From the NCBI RefSeq assembly GCF_029690065.1, contig NZ_CP121463.1, positions 2,480,001-2,544,000 on the forward strand: a stretch of 64,000 nt of DNA, given 5' to 3'. The notes below the pieces were generated by a model, which did no database searches, was not told the DNA's origin, and saw only the letters and a list, made by a program, of their open reading frames with translations. This document shows, in pieces, positions 1 to 9,239 of this stretch. This stretch comes from Arthrobacter sp. Y-9 (GTDB lineage: Bacteria > Actinomycetota > Actinomycetes > Actinomycetales > Micrococcaceae). The position numbers were made by a program, and so were the translations under genes. The stretch's first letter is position 1. Each line of letters begins with the position of its first letter.

Positions 1-1380
<1,380 letters not shown>

Positions 1381-1455
1381 GTGCGGGTACTCCCAATCGA
1401 TACGCGTGTCTTGGCATGCCGTTCACGGCGTGTTCAGTCTACGTGAGACACGTGT

Positions 1456-1475
1456 GGGAACCGCCCAGGGTTCCC
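1456..1475 (-). terminator. Hairpin between YcaQ-like gene and secA
   Basis: Perfect 7-bp inverted repeat GGGAACC / GGTTCCC with a 6-base loop, about 20 bases past the stop of the YcaQ-like gene and before secA. No U-run follows, so it may act as a weak terminator or be a structure in the secA leader. A TAGACT -10-like hexamer lies just downstream on the minus strand. Confidence 0.4.
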
Positions 1476-1495
1476 GCTTGCAGGGTCGAATGCGC

Positions 1496-2713
1496 CTACA
1501 GCGAACGCTTCAGCCGGGCGGTGAAGTCGTCGCTTCCCTCGACCTCGACCGATTCCAGTCCCAGCCAGGACGCCATGGTCTCCAGTTCCCCGGCCAGCCG
1601 GGCCGCCGTGTCCGACGGAGCCGTGGGCTCCTCGTAGGCGCCGCGCACCAGCAGACGCGACGCCGCGCGATCCGCTTTCAAGTCGACCCGTGCGGCCATG
1701 GTGTCCCGGAGCAGGAACGGCAGCACGTAGTACCCGTAACGGCGGCGATGGGCGGGCGTGTAGATCTCGATCCGGTAGTGGAAGCCGAAAAGCCGTTCCA
1801 GGCGGGTGCGCTCGAACACCATCGGATCGAACGGACTCAGCAAGGCCTGCCCCGCGGAGGCCCGCGGAAGCTTCACCCCGAGATGACGGTACAGCCCGCT
1901 CCCCCAGCCGTCGACGTCCACGGGGCGCACGACGTCGCGCGCGGCCAGGCGCTCGAGGGCCTCGGCCACCGGCCGGACCGGCAGCCGGAAATAGTCCGCG
2001 AGGCACTTCACCGTGCCGACGCCGTGTGCTCTGGCGGAAGCCTCCACCAGGAGATCGAGGGAGGACTCCCGGGCGGCAGGATCATGGAAGTCGGGCCCCT
2101 GAAGGGAATCCAGGAGGGGGAAGGCCCGGGCGGTCAGGGTGTAACGGCGTTCGAACTGTTCCGTCCGGCCGGCAGACGTGACCTCGCCGCGGGCGAAGAG
2201 GTACTCCAGCACCACCTTCACGGCGTTCCAGTTCCAGCCCCAGTGGTCGTTGCGCTTCTCTTCGACGTGGCCGAGGCGCTCCGTGAGCTGGGACGCGGTC
2301 AGTGGCCGCGAGCGCCCGAGCACGTCCAGAATGCTCTCCCGCAGTTCTTCACGCTGACCGGCGTCGAGGTGCTCGGCGCTCACCCAACGGCGGCGCTGCC
2401 AATGGCGCAGGGCTTCGAAATGGGCCGGCTGGATGAAGCTCGCCTCGTGTGCCCAGAACTCCATCGTGCTCCGCGGAGCCTTCTGGGACATCCGGTCCAC
2501 CAGGGCCTTGTCGTACGCTCCCAGCCGCGAGAAGAACGGAAGGTAGTGGCTGCGGGACAGGACGTTGACCGAGTCGATCTGCACCAATTGCATCTGAGCG
2601 AAGGAACGGCCCACCGACCTCGCTGTGGCGGGGCCGGTGGGCCGTTCCTTCGAGAGTCCCTGTGCCGCCAGTGCGATTCTCCTCGCCTGGGCGAGAGTCA
2701 GCGTTTCCGGCAC
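1496..2713 (-). CDS. YcaQ/AlkX-family winged-helix DNA glycosylase
   Basis: Belongs to the HTH_42 (DUF1006) family, whose characterised members (E. coli YcaQ, Streptomyces AlkZ) are DNA glycosylases that remove bulky alkylated bases and unhook interstrand crosslinks. The protein has 405 residues, normal for the family. The catalytic QxD motif of the YcaQ branch is visible as LVQIDSVNV (Q45, D47), followed by the conserved RSHYLPFFSRLG segment and, in the middle, WGWNW and FARGEVTSAGR motifs. The GTG at 2713 is chosen because AAGGAG sits six bases upstream; an upstream in-frame extension to 2785 would run into hpf. Substrate range cannot be told from sequence. Confidence 0.85.
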   Translation of the reverse strand: MPETLTLAQARRIALAAQGLSKERPTGPATARSVGRSFAQMQLVQIDSVNVLSRSHYLPFFSRLGAYDKALVDRMSQKAPRSTMEFWAHEASFIQPAHFEALRHWQRRRWVSAEHLDAGQREELRESILDVLGRSRPLTASQLTERLGHVEEKRNDHWGWNWNAVKVVLEYLFARGEVTSAGRTEQFERRYTLTARAFPLLDSLQGPDFHDPAARESSLDLLVEASARAHGVGTVKCLADYFRLPVRPVAEALERLAARDVVRPVDVDGWGSGLYRHLGVKLPRASAGQALLSPFDPMVFERTRLERLFGFHYRIEIYTPAHRRRYGYYVLPFLLRDTMAARVDLKADRAASRLLVRGAYEEPTAPSDTAARLAGELETMASWLGLESVEVEGSDDFTARLKRSL

Positions 2714-2759
2714 GGTGCTCCTTGTCTGTCCTGCGCGCCACCTCTGGCGCGCACTTCCG

Positions 2760-3440
2760 TCAGGCGACGACCACCGCGTCCTCATCGTCGGAGCGGTAGG
2801 CGTGGATCTTCTCCTGGCCCTCGGCTTCCGTGCATTCAGGGTCGAGGGTGATGACGCCGTAGGTCCATCCCGTGCGACGGTACACCACGGAATGCTGTTC
2901 GGTCTCCTTGTCCACGAAGAGGTAGAAGGCGTGGCCCACGAGCTCCATGTTGTCCACGGCCTCGTCGACCGTCATGGTCGTGGCGGGGAAGACCTTCCGG
3001 CGGATCAGCACGGGCGAATCGCCCGCGGGGATGTCGTTGGGGATCTCATAGGGTGCCGGAGGTTCAGGGGATTCAGGCGCCGGTGGTTCCAGGCTCGCGG
3101 TCGCTTCATGCACCGCTTGTGGAGTGTGCCTGCCGTGATGGACCTTCCGCCTGTCCTTGGCACGGCGCAGGCGCTCGAGGAGCTTGCCATAGGCCAGGTC
3201 GAAGGCCGCGAACTTATCACCCGAAACAGCCTCGGCCCGGATCACCGGGCCACGTCCCAGAACAGTGACCTCGACGGTGAGATCGTTATCCGCCGACCGG
3301 GAGTGGGCTTTCTTGGAGACCTTCGTGTCGATCCGCTGGACCTTGTCGCCCAGCGTCTCCAGCTTGGAGAGTTTCTCGCTCGCGTACTCGCGGAAACGGT
3401 CCGATACAGTCACGTTGCGGCCGCTGATCATGAACTCCAT
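2760..3440 (-). CDS. hpf: Long-form ribosome hibernation-promoting factor
   Basis: Binds the 30S decoding region and dimerises 70S ribosomes into inactive 100S particles in starvation. The 226-residue protein shows both long-HPF domains: an N-terminal beta-alpha-beta-beta-beta-alpha domain (MEFMISGRNVTVSDRFREY, then ...AFDLAYGKLLERLRRAKDR, about residues 1-105), a Pro/Glu-rich linker, and the C-terminal dimerisation domain (VLIRRKVFPATTMTVDEAV to the end). The ATG at 3440 is preferred over the upstream GTG at 3452 because that GTG lies inside the GGAGG ribosome binding site for 3440. A strongly structured region precedes the gene (3524-3580). It lies next to secA as in many actinobacteria. 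Confidence 0.95.
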   Translation of the reverse strand: MEFMISGRNVTVSDRFREYASEKLSKLETLGDKVQRIDTKVSKKAHSRSADNDLTVEVTVLGRGPVIRAEAVSGDKFAAFDLAYGKLLERLRRAKDRRKVHHGRHTPQAVHEATASLEPPAPESPEPPAPYEIPNDIPAGDSPVLIRRKVFPATTMTVDEAVDNMELVGHAFYLFVDKETEQHSVVYRRTGWTYGVITLDPECTEAEGQEKIHAYRSDDEDAVVVA

Positions 3441-3523
3441 GGTGTCCTCCACAGTGTTTCGGTGGCACGACGACGGCTGGTTCCTGGGGCCGGTCTGTTT
3501 GACAGTCGAGCCCCTTTCCGAGC

Positions 3524-3580
3524 CGCTATCGACAGGTACCTTCTTGGCTTGGTACCCAGTACTGACGTTAGTGGATAGCG
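3524..3580 (-). promoter_or_regulatory. Nested inverted repeats between comF and hpf
   Basis: Outer arms CGCTATC (3524-3530) and GATAGCG (3574-3580) enclose a second pair of identical, self-complementary GGTACC hexamers (3535-3540 and 3551-3556). On the minus strand this lies directly after the comF stop and about 85 bases before the hpf start. It could be a factor-independent terminator without a U-run, a structured hpf leader, or paired operator sites; the sequence does not decide. Confidence 0.4.
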
Positions 3581-3581
3581 C

Positions 3582-4631
3582 TCAGTAATTCATCCCTTGT
3601 TCACTTATTTCTTCCTGGGAACTCCCCCGGTCCGAGGGCGGCCTCGCTGCGGCGAGCACCACCGCCCCGAGGACTCTCGCACCGGCCTCCTCCAGGACCC
3701 GGCCCGCCTCATCCAGCGTGGCGCCGGTGGTCAGGACATCGTCCACGAGCACACAGTCGGCGCCCTTCAGCGCATCGGCCCGGTGGACGACCCTGAAGGC
3801 CCGGGACAGTCTCATGCTGCCGGACAGGCGTGCTCTGCGGGCCGAGGCGCCGAGTCCCTTCTGCCCGTTTCCCGGCCGCGGCAGGGTTTTCCGGAGCGCC
3901 CGGCCCACCCTCTTCAGCACCGGGGCCTGGTTGCCGTCATGTCGTGGTCGGGCGCCGCGCACGGCCGCGCGCGCCACGCGTTCCGAAACGCCGCGGACGG
4001 CCAGCGCCGGCATCATTCCGCAGTCGGTCGGAAGCCCGGCGGCAGCGGCGCAGCGCACGACGAGGGCCAGGGGGTCGAAGCCACGTGTGCGGAAAGAGGC
4101 CCCACTGCCCGGCACCGGCACGAGCCACATCGGACGCGGAGCCTCCTGCCGTCCGGTGGCGGGTGCGGCCCCTCGGGGAAACGCCCAGATCGCGCGGTGC
4201 AGCAGAGCCCCGAGTTCGCGCGACAGTTCACGATGGCCGAGGCGCTTCTGGGTCAGGATCACCTGCGAGAGGACCCCCGCGTAGTCGGCGGCCGTCAGCA
4301 CCGTCCAGTCCGGACGGCCCGCGAGTGCCGGCGCCCGGTCCCCCACGGGGAACGGCGCCAGGCCGTGGCGGTGGAGTTCGCGCCGGCACGCGGGACAGAG
4401 CATGACCTCGGGCAGCCCGCAGGCCGCGCATTCGGCGCCCGTGACGAGGCTGGCCATGGAGGTCAGGCCCGCGAGGAGCCCACCCACCGCGCGTGACAGT
4501 CCGGTCCGAGGCGCCGCGCGTCGACCGCTGGGCGAAAGCCGGCCGGCGGGCAAGAGCCGGCCGGCGGGCAAGAGCCGGCCGGCGGAAGGCAACCGTCCGC
4601 TGGCAGAGACCGGAGAGGTGAAGGAGTCCAT
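3582..4631 (-). CDS. comF: ComF family phosphoribosyltransferase-like protein
   Basis: ComF proteins are needed for DNA uptake in naturally competent bacteria and carry a phosphoribosyltransferase fold; their role in actinobacteria is not settled. Visible are a four-cysteine zinc motif near the N-terminus (ECAACG...LCPAC) and the PRPP-binding loop DCVLVDDVLTTGAT near the C-terminus. The N-terminal ~40 residues are unlike the family: they consist of an in-frame six-residue repeat (AGRLLP) from an 18-bp DNA repeat at 4538-4590. The ATG at 4631 is a tentative start with weak AGGA upstream; a GTG at 4700 would add 23 residues, and the true start may lie after the repeats. Length about 349 residues, longer than usual (220-250). 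Confidence 0.8.
   Translation of the reverse strand: MDSFTSPVSASGRLPSAGRLLPAGRLLPAGRLSPSGRRAAPRTGLSRAVGGLLAGLTSMASLVTGAECAACGLPEVMLCPACRRELHRHGLAPFPVGDRAPALAGRPDWTVLTAADYAGVLSQVILTQKRLGHRELSRELGALLHRAIWAFPRGAAPATGRQEAPRPMWLVPVPGSGASFRTRGFDPLALVVRCAAAAGLPTDCGMMPALAVRGVSERVARAAVRGARPRHDGNQAPVLKRVGRALRKTLPRPGNGQKGLGASARRARLSGSMRLSRAFRVVHRADALKGADCVLVDDVLTTGATLDEAGRVLEEAGARVLGAVVLAAARPPSDRGSSQEEISEQGMNY
4538..4590. repeat. 18-bp tandem repeat inside the comF 5' end
   Basis: Two perfect 18-bp units (4538-4555 and 4556-4573, GCCGGCCGGCGGGCAAGA) followed by a partial third (4574-4590). The unit is a multiple of three, so copy-number change would keep the comF frame and only lengthen a Gly/Arg/Leu/Pro segment. 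Confidence 0.85.
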
Positions 4632-4682
4632 GGGACGATCCTGGGCGAGAACCGTCCGCGGTGGAACACACAGCTCGTGCAT

Positions 4683-4698
4683 GTGGATATCGATCCAC
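4683..4698. promoter_or_regulatory. 7-bp palindromic site upstream of comF
   Basis: TGTGGAT and ATCCACA arms around ATCG give a near-perfect dyad in the 99-bp gap between the lpqB stop and the chosen comF start. It could be an operator or a short hairpin. If comF actually starts at the GTG at 4700 the palindrome would be coding. Confidence 0.35.
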
Positions 4699-4730
4699 AC
4701 AAGGCACGGATCAGGTCGTCCAGACGTCCC

Positions 4731-6569
4731 TCAGCCGGCGAACTTCGGGTCCTTCACACCCGCACCCTGCTGGACCCAGGTGTTGCCCACCCGCTGAGCC
4801 AGCCCGGTGGCCGTCTGCACGTAGATGTCCTGGACGCCGTTGCCGACGCTGATCCCGCGCAGGCCGACGACGTCGGACAGTTCCTGGGCCTGGAAGCTCC
4901 GCAGCGACAGCAGCACGGGCGATTCGGCGCCGGAGCCCGAGGTGTTGGCCACGAGCACCTGGGTGTCGCTGACCCAGGCGCCCTGGGTGACGTTCTTCCC
5001 GTCGGAGAGCGGCAAGGGCGTGGTCAGGCCACGGGGCGTGCCGTCCGCGCTGCGGATGACCCCGGCGATGAGGACCTTGGTGCCCTCCCCCGAGCCGGTG
5101 AGGATCAGGATCCTGGTGCCGTCCCGTGAAAGCTGAGCGTCCTTGACGGTCTGCCCGCGCAGCCAGTCCGGGGTGAGCGTCACGGAGGCCGGCGGAGCGG
5201 GACCGAAGGCATTGTCCGAGTTGAACGCGGTGAGCTTACCGCCTGCGGTGCCGCTGTTACCGCTCCAGACCCAGCCCTGCGGATCGAAGCTCGGCCGGAG
5301 CAGCTCCGTGCCGTCAAGGACTTCCTTCAGCGTTTTGCCGGCGCTGGCCATGTACAGGGCCGAGCGCTGCTGGTTGAGGAAGGCGAAGGTGTCCTGTGTG
5401 TAGGACACGGCCGGATTGCGAGGGTTGTACTCCGCGGTGTCCAGCCCCTTCACCCTTTCGGCCTTGTTGTTGTCGTAGATCCCGAGCTGTTTCTGCAGCA
5501 CGGACACCTGCCACGAGGGGACCGTGGCGTTCAGGATGGGAGGGACCACGGAGTCGGAACCGTCCATGGTCAGCGCCGTGGAACCCGCCAGAAGCTGGAC
5601 ACTGACCACCGAGGCGGGCGCGCGCAAGGCGATCGTCAGCTGGTTCAGCATCCGGTGCCGGTCCGTCACGGAGCTCTGCAGCAGTTCCGCCGTGAGGTCC
5701 ACCTGTGCGGTGCCGGACACGATCGGCACCGAGTCCTTGGCGAGCCGGGTCCCATCCGGGAACGCGCTGACCACGGCCCCCTTCAAGTGGGGCGCCGGCC
5801 CGGCGAGGACCGCCTTGACGATCGACGTGGCCGTGCTGGAACCGCGGATGAACCAGCGCACATCGGGGACCGCGTATCGGAAACTGGGGTCGTAGAAGTA
5901 GAGCGTGTAGGGGTTGTACCGGCGCTGGAAGACATCCTGAGGGATGACCGTCCCGCCGGCGAGCTGGCTGATGCGCCATTCGCCGTTGACCTGGGCCAGC
6001 GTCAGCGGCACCCGACGGTGGGTGCCCTTCGGGTGGGTGGTCACGATGCCCTGGCCGTCCACCTCGTAGGCGAGGTCGAGGTCATAGACGTACTCGTTGG
6101 CCTTGGCCCCGCGCTCCACCTTCGCGGAGCGGTACACCAGGGTGCCCACCTCCGCCTTCCACGTGGTCGACGCACTCTGCGACAAGTACAGGCGGGCCAC
6201 CTGGTAATCGTCGGCGTCACTGCTGCCCGCGTTGTAGAAGCCCTCGATGATCGAGTCCTGCGATCCGCCGGGCGTCGGGGGCTGCGGATAGTAGTTCTGC
6301 GCGTCCTTGGCCTGGGGCGCCGTGTCGCCCTGGCTCTTGCCCACCGGTCCGGAGCGCGGGATCGACGCGCAGCCGCCTGCCGCCACCAGCACGACGACGG
6401 CGAGCACCAGCGCGAGGGCCTTCCGCACCGACGGCGCGCCCCGTCGTCGTCCGGCAAGCCGTCGTCCGGCAATCCGTCCGCGACTGACCGCACCCTGCGC
6501 CGTGGTCACGGCCGCGGAGTCCGCGGCTGCCGCGCCGGACCGTCTCGGTTCCACGGAATGTCCTTTCAC
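4731..6569 (-). CDS. lpqB: Lipoprotein LpqB, partner of the MtrAB system
   Basis: Cell-envelope lipoprotein that, in mycobacteria, interacts with the extracellular part of the sensor MtrB and influences MtrA phosphorylation. The 612-residue product has a long Arg-rich N-terminus, a hydrophobic signal segment (ALALVLAVVVLVAAGGC) with lipobox cysteine at about residue 67, then a GerMN-type domain and a C-terminal beta-propeller-like half, matching the family length. The GTG at 6569 overlaps the mtrB stop by four bases (GTGA) with GAGGA upstream; a GTG at 6554 and one at about residue 48 are alternatives. A 15-bp direct repeat (about 6445-6474) encodes the GRR/LAGRR stretch before the signal peptide. 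Confidence 0.93.
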   Translation of the reverse strand: MKGHSVEPRRSGAAAADSAAVTTAQGAVSRGRIAGRRLAGRRRGAPSVRKALALVLAVVVLVAAGGCASIPRSGPVGKSQGDTAPQAKDAQNYYPQPPTPGGSQDSIIEGFYNAGSSDADDYQVARLYLSQSASTTWKAEVGTLVYRSAKVERGAKANEYVYDLDLAYEVDGQGIVTTHPKGTHRRVPLTLAQVNGEWRISQLAGGTVIPQDVFQRRYNPYTLYFYDPSFRYAVPDVRWFIRGSSTATSIVKAVLAGPAPHLKGAVVSAFPDGTRLAKDSVPIVSGTAQVDLTAELLQSSVTDRHRMLNQLTIALRAPASVVSVQLLAGSTALTMDGSDSVVPPILNATVPSWQVSVLQKQLGIYDNNKAERVKGLDTAEYNPRNPAVSYTQDTFAFLNQQRSALYMASAGKTLKEVLDGTELLRPSFDPQGWVWSGNSGTAGGKLTAFNSDNAFGPAPPASVTLTPDWLRGQTVKDAQLSRDGTRILILTGSGEGTKVLIAGVIRSADGTPRGLTTPLPLSDGKNVTQGAWVSDTQVLVANTSGSGAESPVLLSLRSFQAQELSDVVGLRGISVGNGVQDIYVQTATGLAQRVGNTWVQQGAGVKDPKFAG

Positions 6570-8527
6570 CGGGAGTCCTCCCGCCCGATCTCCTCGACGT
6601 GGTGTTCGGCGATTCCGGACCCGGCCGGAAGGGCGGGCGGCAGGAAGCGCGGAAGGCTTACGGGCGCTTCAGCGGGCTGATAGTTGTCCACCGGCAGCGG
6701 GGATTCGACGATCGTGCCGCCGACCTTGAGCGGGAGGGTGAGCCGGAAGGTGCTGCCGTCGCCTTTGCGGCCACGCGCCTCGAGCCAGCCGTTGTGGAGC
6801 TTCGTGTCGGCCAGGGCGATGGACAGGCCCAGGCCGCTGCCGCCGGTCGATCGGGCGCGCGCCGGGTCGGCCCGCCAGAAGCGGTCGAACACCCGGGCCG
6901 CCTGGGCCGGGTCCAGTCCGAGACCGTAATCCCGCACGGTCACCGCCGCCGCATCGTCGTTGGCGGCGACCATCACGTCGATCCGACGGCCTTCGCCGTG
7001 CTCCAGGGCGTTGAGCAGCAGATTCCGGAGGATCCGCTCGATCCTCTTGGCATCCATCTCCACCACGACACCCTCCGGCGGCGCGGTGAGGTGCACGGCC
7101 GAGCCGTACTCCTCCGCGACCGGCTCGGCGCCCTCGATCACGCGTCCCATGAGCGCGGCGAGGTCGAGTGGTTCGGCGTCGAGCTGCGCGGCTCCGGCGT
7201 CGTAGCGGGAGATCTCCAGGAGGTCGGCCAGCAAGGACTGGAACCGCTCCACCTGGGTGTGCAGCAGCTCCGCGGAGCGCTTGTTGATCTGGTCGAAATC
7301 GTCCCGCGACTCGTACAGCACATCGGCCGCCATGCGGACCGTGGTGAGAGGCGTCCGCAGCTCATGGGACACGTCCGAGACGAAGCGCTGCTGCATCTGC
7401 GACAGCGTGTTGAGCTGGGTGATCTGTTCCTGCAGGCTCGCCGCCATGTGATTGAACGAGGCGCCCAGACGGGCGACCTCGTCCTCGCCCTTGACCAGCA
7501 TCCGTTCCTGAAGCTGACCGGCCGCGAGGTTCTCGGACACGTGCGCGGCATGGCTGATGGGCCGGACCACGGCGCTCGTCACGTACCAGGCGAGCACCCC
7601 GATCAGGACTACGAGGACTCCGGCGCCGATGAGGAGCACGTTCTGGATGTCGTTCAGGGTCGTCTCGGCCGAGGAGATGTCGTAGATCAGGTACAGCTCA
7701 TAGACGCTGCCGTTGAAGGACACCTTGTTGCCGATGACGATGGCGGGATCGGTCCCACCCGGGACGGGCAGCGCGGTGGAGGCCCAGTACTGCTCGTGGC
7801 CGGCCTTCTGGACCGCCTCGCGCAGATCATCCGGGAGGACGCTCAGCCCGATGTCGGTGGAACTCCGCGAGTCCACCCAGCGGGTGCGCGGCTGGGTCTG
7901 GTCCGGGACGGCCAGGAAGATGAACCGCCGGTTCAGCTGGGTGCCCCTGCTGTCCAGCGCCGCGAGGGTGTCCCCCACGAGCTTCTGCACCGAGTCGAGG
8001 TCCGTGACCTGAGCGCCGTCGAACGTGTTCTGAACAGTGGCGACACTGCTCCGAGTGTCGTTCTCCGCCTGGTGCAGACGCTCCTGGAAGAGATTGCTGG
8101 CGATCTGGCTGCTGAGGTACGCGCCCACGGCCACCAGGGCCACGGAGGCGAGCAGCACCGTGACGAGCACCGTGCGGAACTGGAGCGAACGGCGCCAGCG
8201 GTGGATGATGGACCGGCCGAGCCAGGTCACGCCGCGCCAGAGGAGCCGCGCGGCGCGGCGCAGCATCGCCAGCGCCCGGAGTCCGAAGAGCCGGACGAGA
8301 CGCCCGCTCCGTCCGCCGTAGCGTTTCAGAACCCCGCTGGCGTCCTGGGTCTCCGGCACGACGGCGGCCGCCTCCGTCTGCGTTCCCCCGGCAGGGAGGG
8401 TGGTCGCGTCCGTCACACGCACCAGGGCCTTGCCCGGCACGGCGGTCGCGGAGCCGACGGAGGCGCCGGCAGGTGAGGAACCAGCGGAGGCGCCGGGATC
8501 AGGAACCGGCTTTGTATCCGACACCAC
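6566..8527 (-). CDS. mtrB: Sensor histidine kinase MtrB
   Basis: Membrane sensor of the MtrAB two-component system, which controls cell division, wall metabolism and osmotic responses in actinobacteria. Domain order over 653 residues: variable cytoplasmic N-terminus, first membrane helix (TVLVTVLLASVALVAVGAYL), extracytoplasmic loop, second helix (VLLIGAGVLVVLIGVLAWYV), HAMP, HisKA with phospho-acceptor His388 (SDVSHELRTP), and HATPase_c with N box (NLLLNALEHG), G1 (DYGLGLDP) and G2 (GGSGLGLSIA). It starts with a GTG 29 bases inside the end of mtrA (a second GTG follows at 8524) and its stop overlaps lpqB, so the three genes are translationally coupled. Confidence 0.97.
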   Translation of the reverse strand: MVSDTKPVPDPGASAGSSPAGASVGSATAVPGKALVRVTDATTLPAGGTQTEAAAVVPETQDASGVLKRYGGRSGRLVRLFGLRALAMLRRAARLLWRGVTWLGRSIIHRWRRSLQFRTVLVTVLLASVALVAVGAYLSSQIASNLFQERLHQAENDTRSSVATVQNTFDGAQVTDLDSVQKLVGDTLAALDSRGTQLNRRFIFLAVPDQTQPRTRWVDSRSSTDIGLSVLPDDLREAVQKAGHEQYWASTALPVPGGTDPAIVIGNKVSFNGSVYELYLIYDISSAETTLNDIQNVLLIGAGVLVVLIGVLAWYVTSAVVRPISHAAHVSENLAAGQLQERMLVKGEDEVARLGASFNHMAASLQEQITQLNTLSQMQQRFVSDVSHELRTPLTTVRMAADVLYESRDDFDQINKRSAELLHTQVERFQSLLADLLEISRYDAGAAQLDAEPLDLAALMGRVIEGAEPVAEEYGSAVHLTAPPEGVVVEMDAKRIERILRNLLLNALEHGEGRRIDVMVAANDDAAAVTVRDYGLGLDPAQAARVFDRFWRADPARARSTGGSGLGLSIALADTKLHNGWLEARGRKGDGSTFRLTLPLKVGGTIVESPLPVDNYQPAEAPVSLPRFLPPALPAGSGIAEHHVEEIGREDSR

Positions 8528-9182
8528 GCACCGTCAGGACGATCTCCGGGGACTCCGGGTCCTTCTCGATCTTGGACCGCAGCCGCTGGACGTGGACGTT
8601 CACCAAACGGGTGTCCGCGGCGTGACGGTAGCCCCAGACCTGCTCCAGGAGCAGCTCACGGGTGAACACCTGCCAGGGCTTGCGGGCCAGGGCCACGAGA
8701 AGGTCGAATTCCAGCGGGGTCAGGGAGATCGGCGCCCCGGCACGGGTCACGGTGTGACCGGCCACGTCGATGGACACGTCACCGATCTTGAGGGTTTCGG
8801 GGGCCTTCTGGTCGCCCGGGCGCAGGCGGGCGCGCACACGGGCCACGAGTTCGGCGGGCTTGAACGGCTTGGGGACGTAATCGTCCGCGCCGGACTCCAG
8901 ACCCCGGACCACGTCCGTGGTGTCCGACTTGGCGGTCAGCATGACGATCGGGACGTCGGACTCCGCCCGGATGGCACGGCAGACCTCGATGCCGTCCGAG
9001 CCGGGCAGCATGACGTCCAGCAGGACGAGGTCCGGCTTGGCGCTGCGGAAGGCGCTGAGCGCCTGGGCGCCGTCTGCGCAGAAGCTCGGGTCGAAGCCGT
9101 CGTTGCGCAGCACGATGCCGATCATCTCGGCCAGTGCCTCGTCGTCGTCAACTACCAGAATGCGTCCCTTCATGGCACCCAT
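8499..9182 (-). CDS. mtrA: Response regulator MtrA
   Basis: OmpR/PhoB-type response regulator, first gene of mtrA-mtrB-lpqB. The 227-residue protein has an N-terminal receiver (ILVVDDDEALAE acidic pocket, phospho-acceptor Asp56 in LLDVMLPG, Thr in MLTAKSD, Lys in YVPKPFKP) and a C-terminal winged helix (LEFDLLVALARKPWQVFTRE ... NVHVQRLRSKIEKD ... TVRGVGYKAG), almost identical to mycobacterial MtrA from memory. The ATG at 9182 (MGAMKGRI) aligns with the mycobacterial start MDTMRQRI, with AAGGGAA just upstream; the ATG at 9173 is an alternative. Confidence 0.98.
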   Translation of the reverse strand: MGAMKGRILVVDDDEALAEMIGIVLRNDGFDPSFCADGAQALSAFRSAKPDLVLLDVMLPGSDGIEVCRAIRAESDVPIVMLTAKSDTTDVVRGLESGADDYVPKPFKPAELVARVRARLRPGDQKAPETLKIGDVSIDVAGHTVTRAGAPISLTPLEFDLLVALARKPWQVFTRELLLEQVWGYRHAADTRLVNVHVQRLRSKIEKDPESPEIVLTVRGVGYKAGS

Positions 9183-9239
9183 CTTCCCTTAACGGCCATG
9201 GCTTTGTCGTATCCGTGTCCTCAGCGGTGATTCGCCCGG

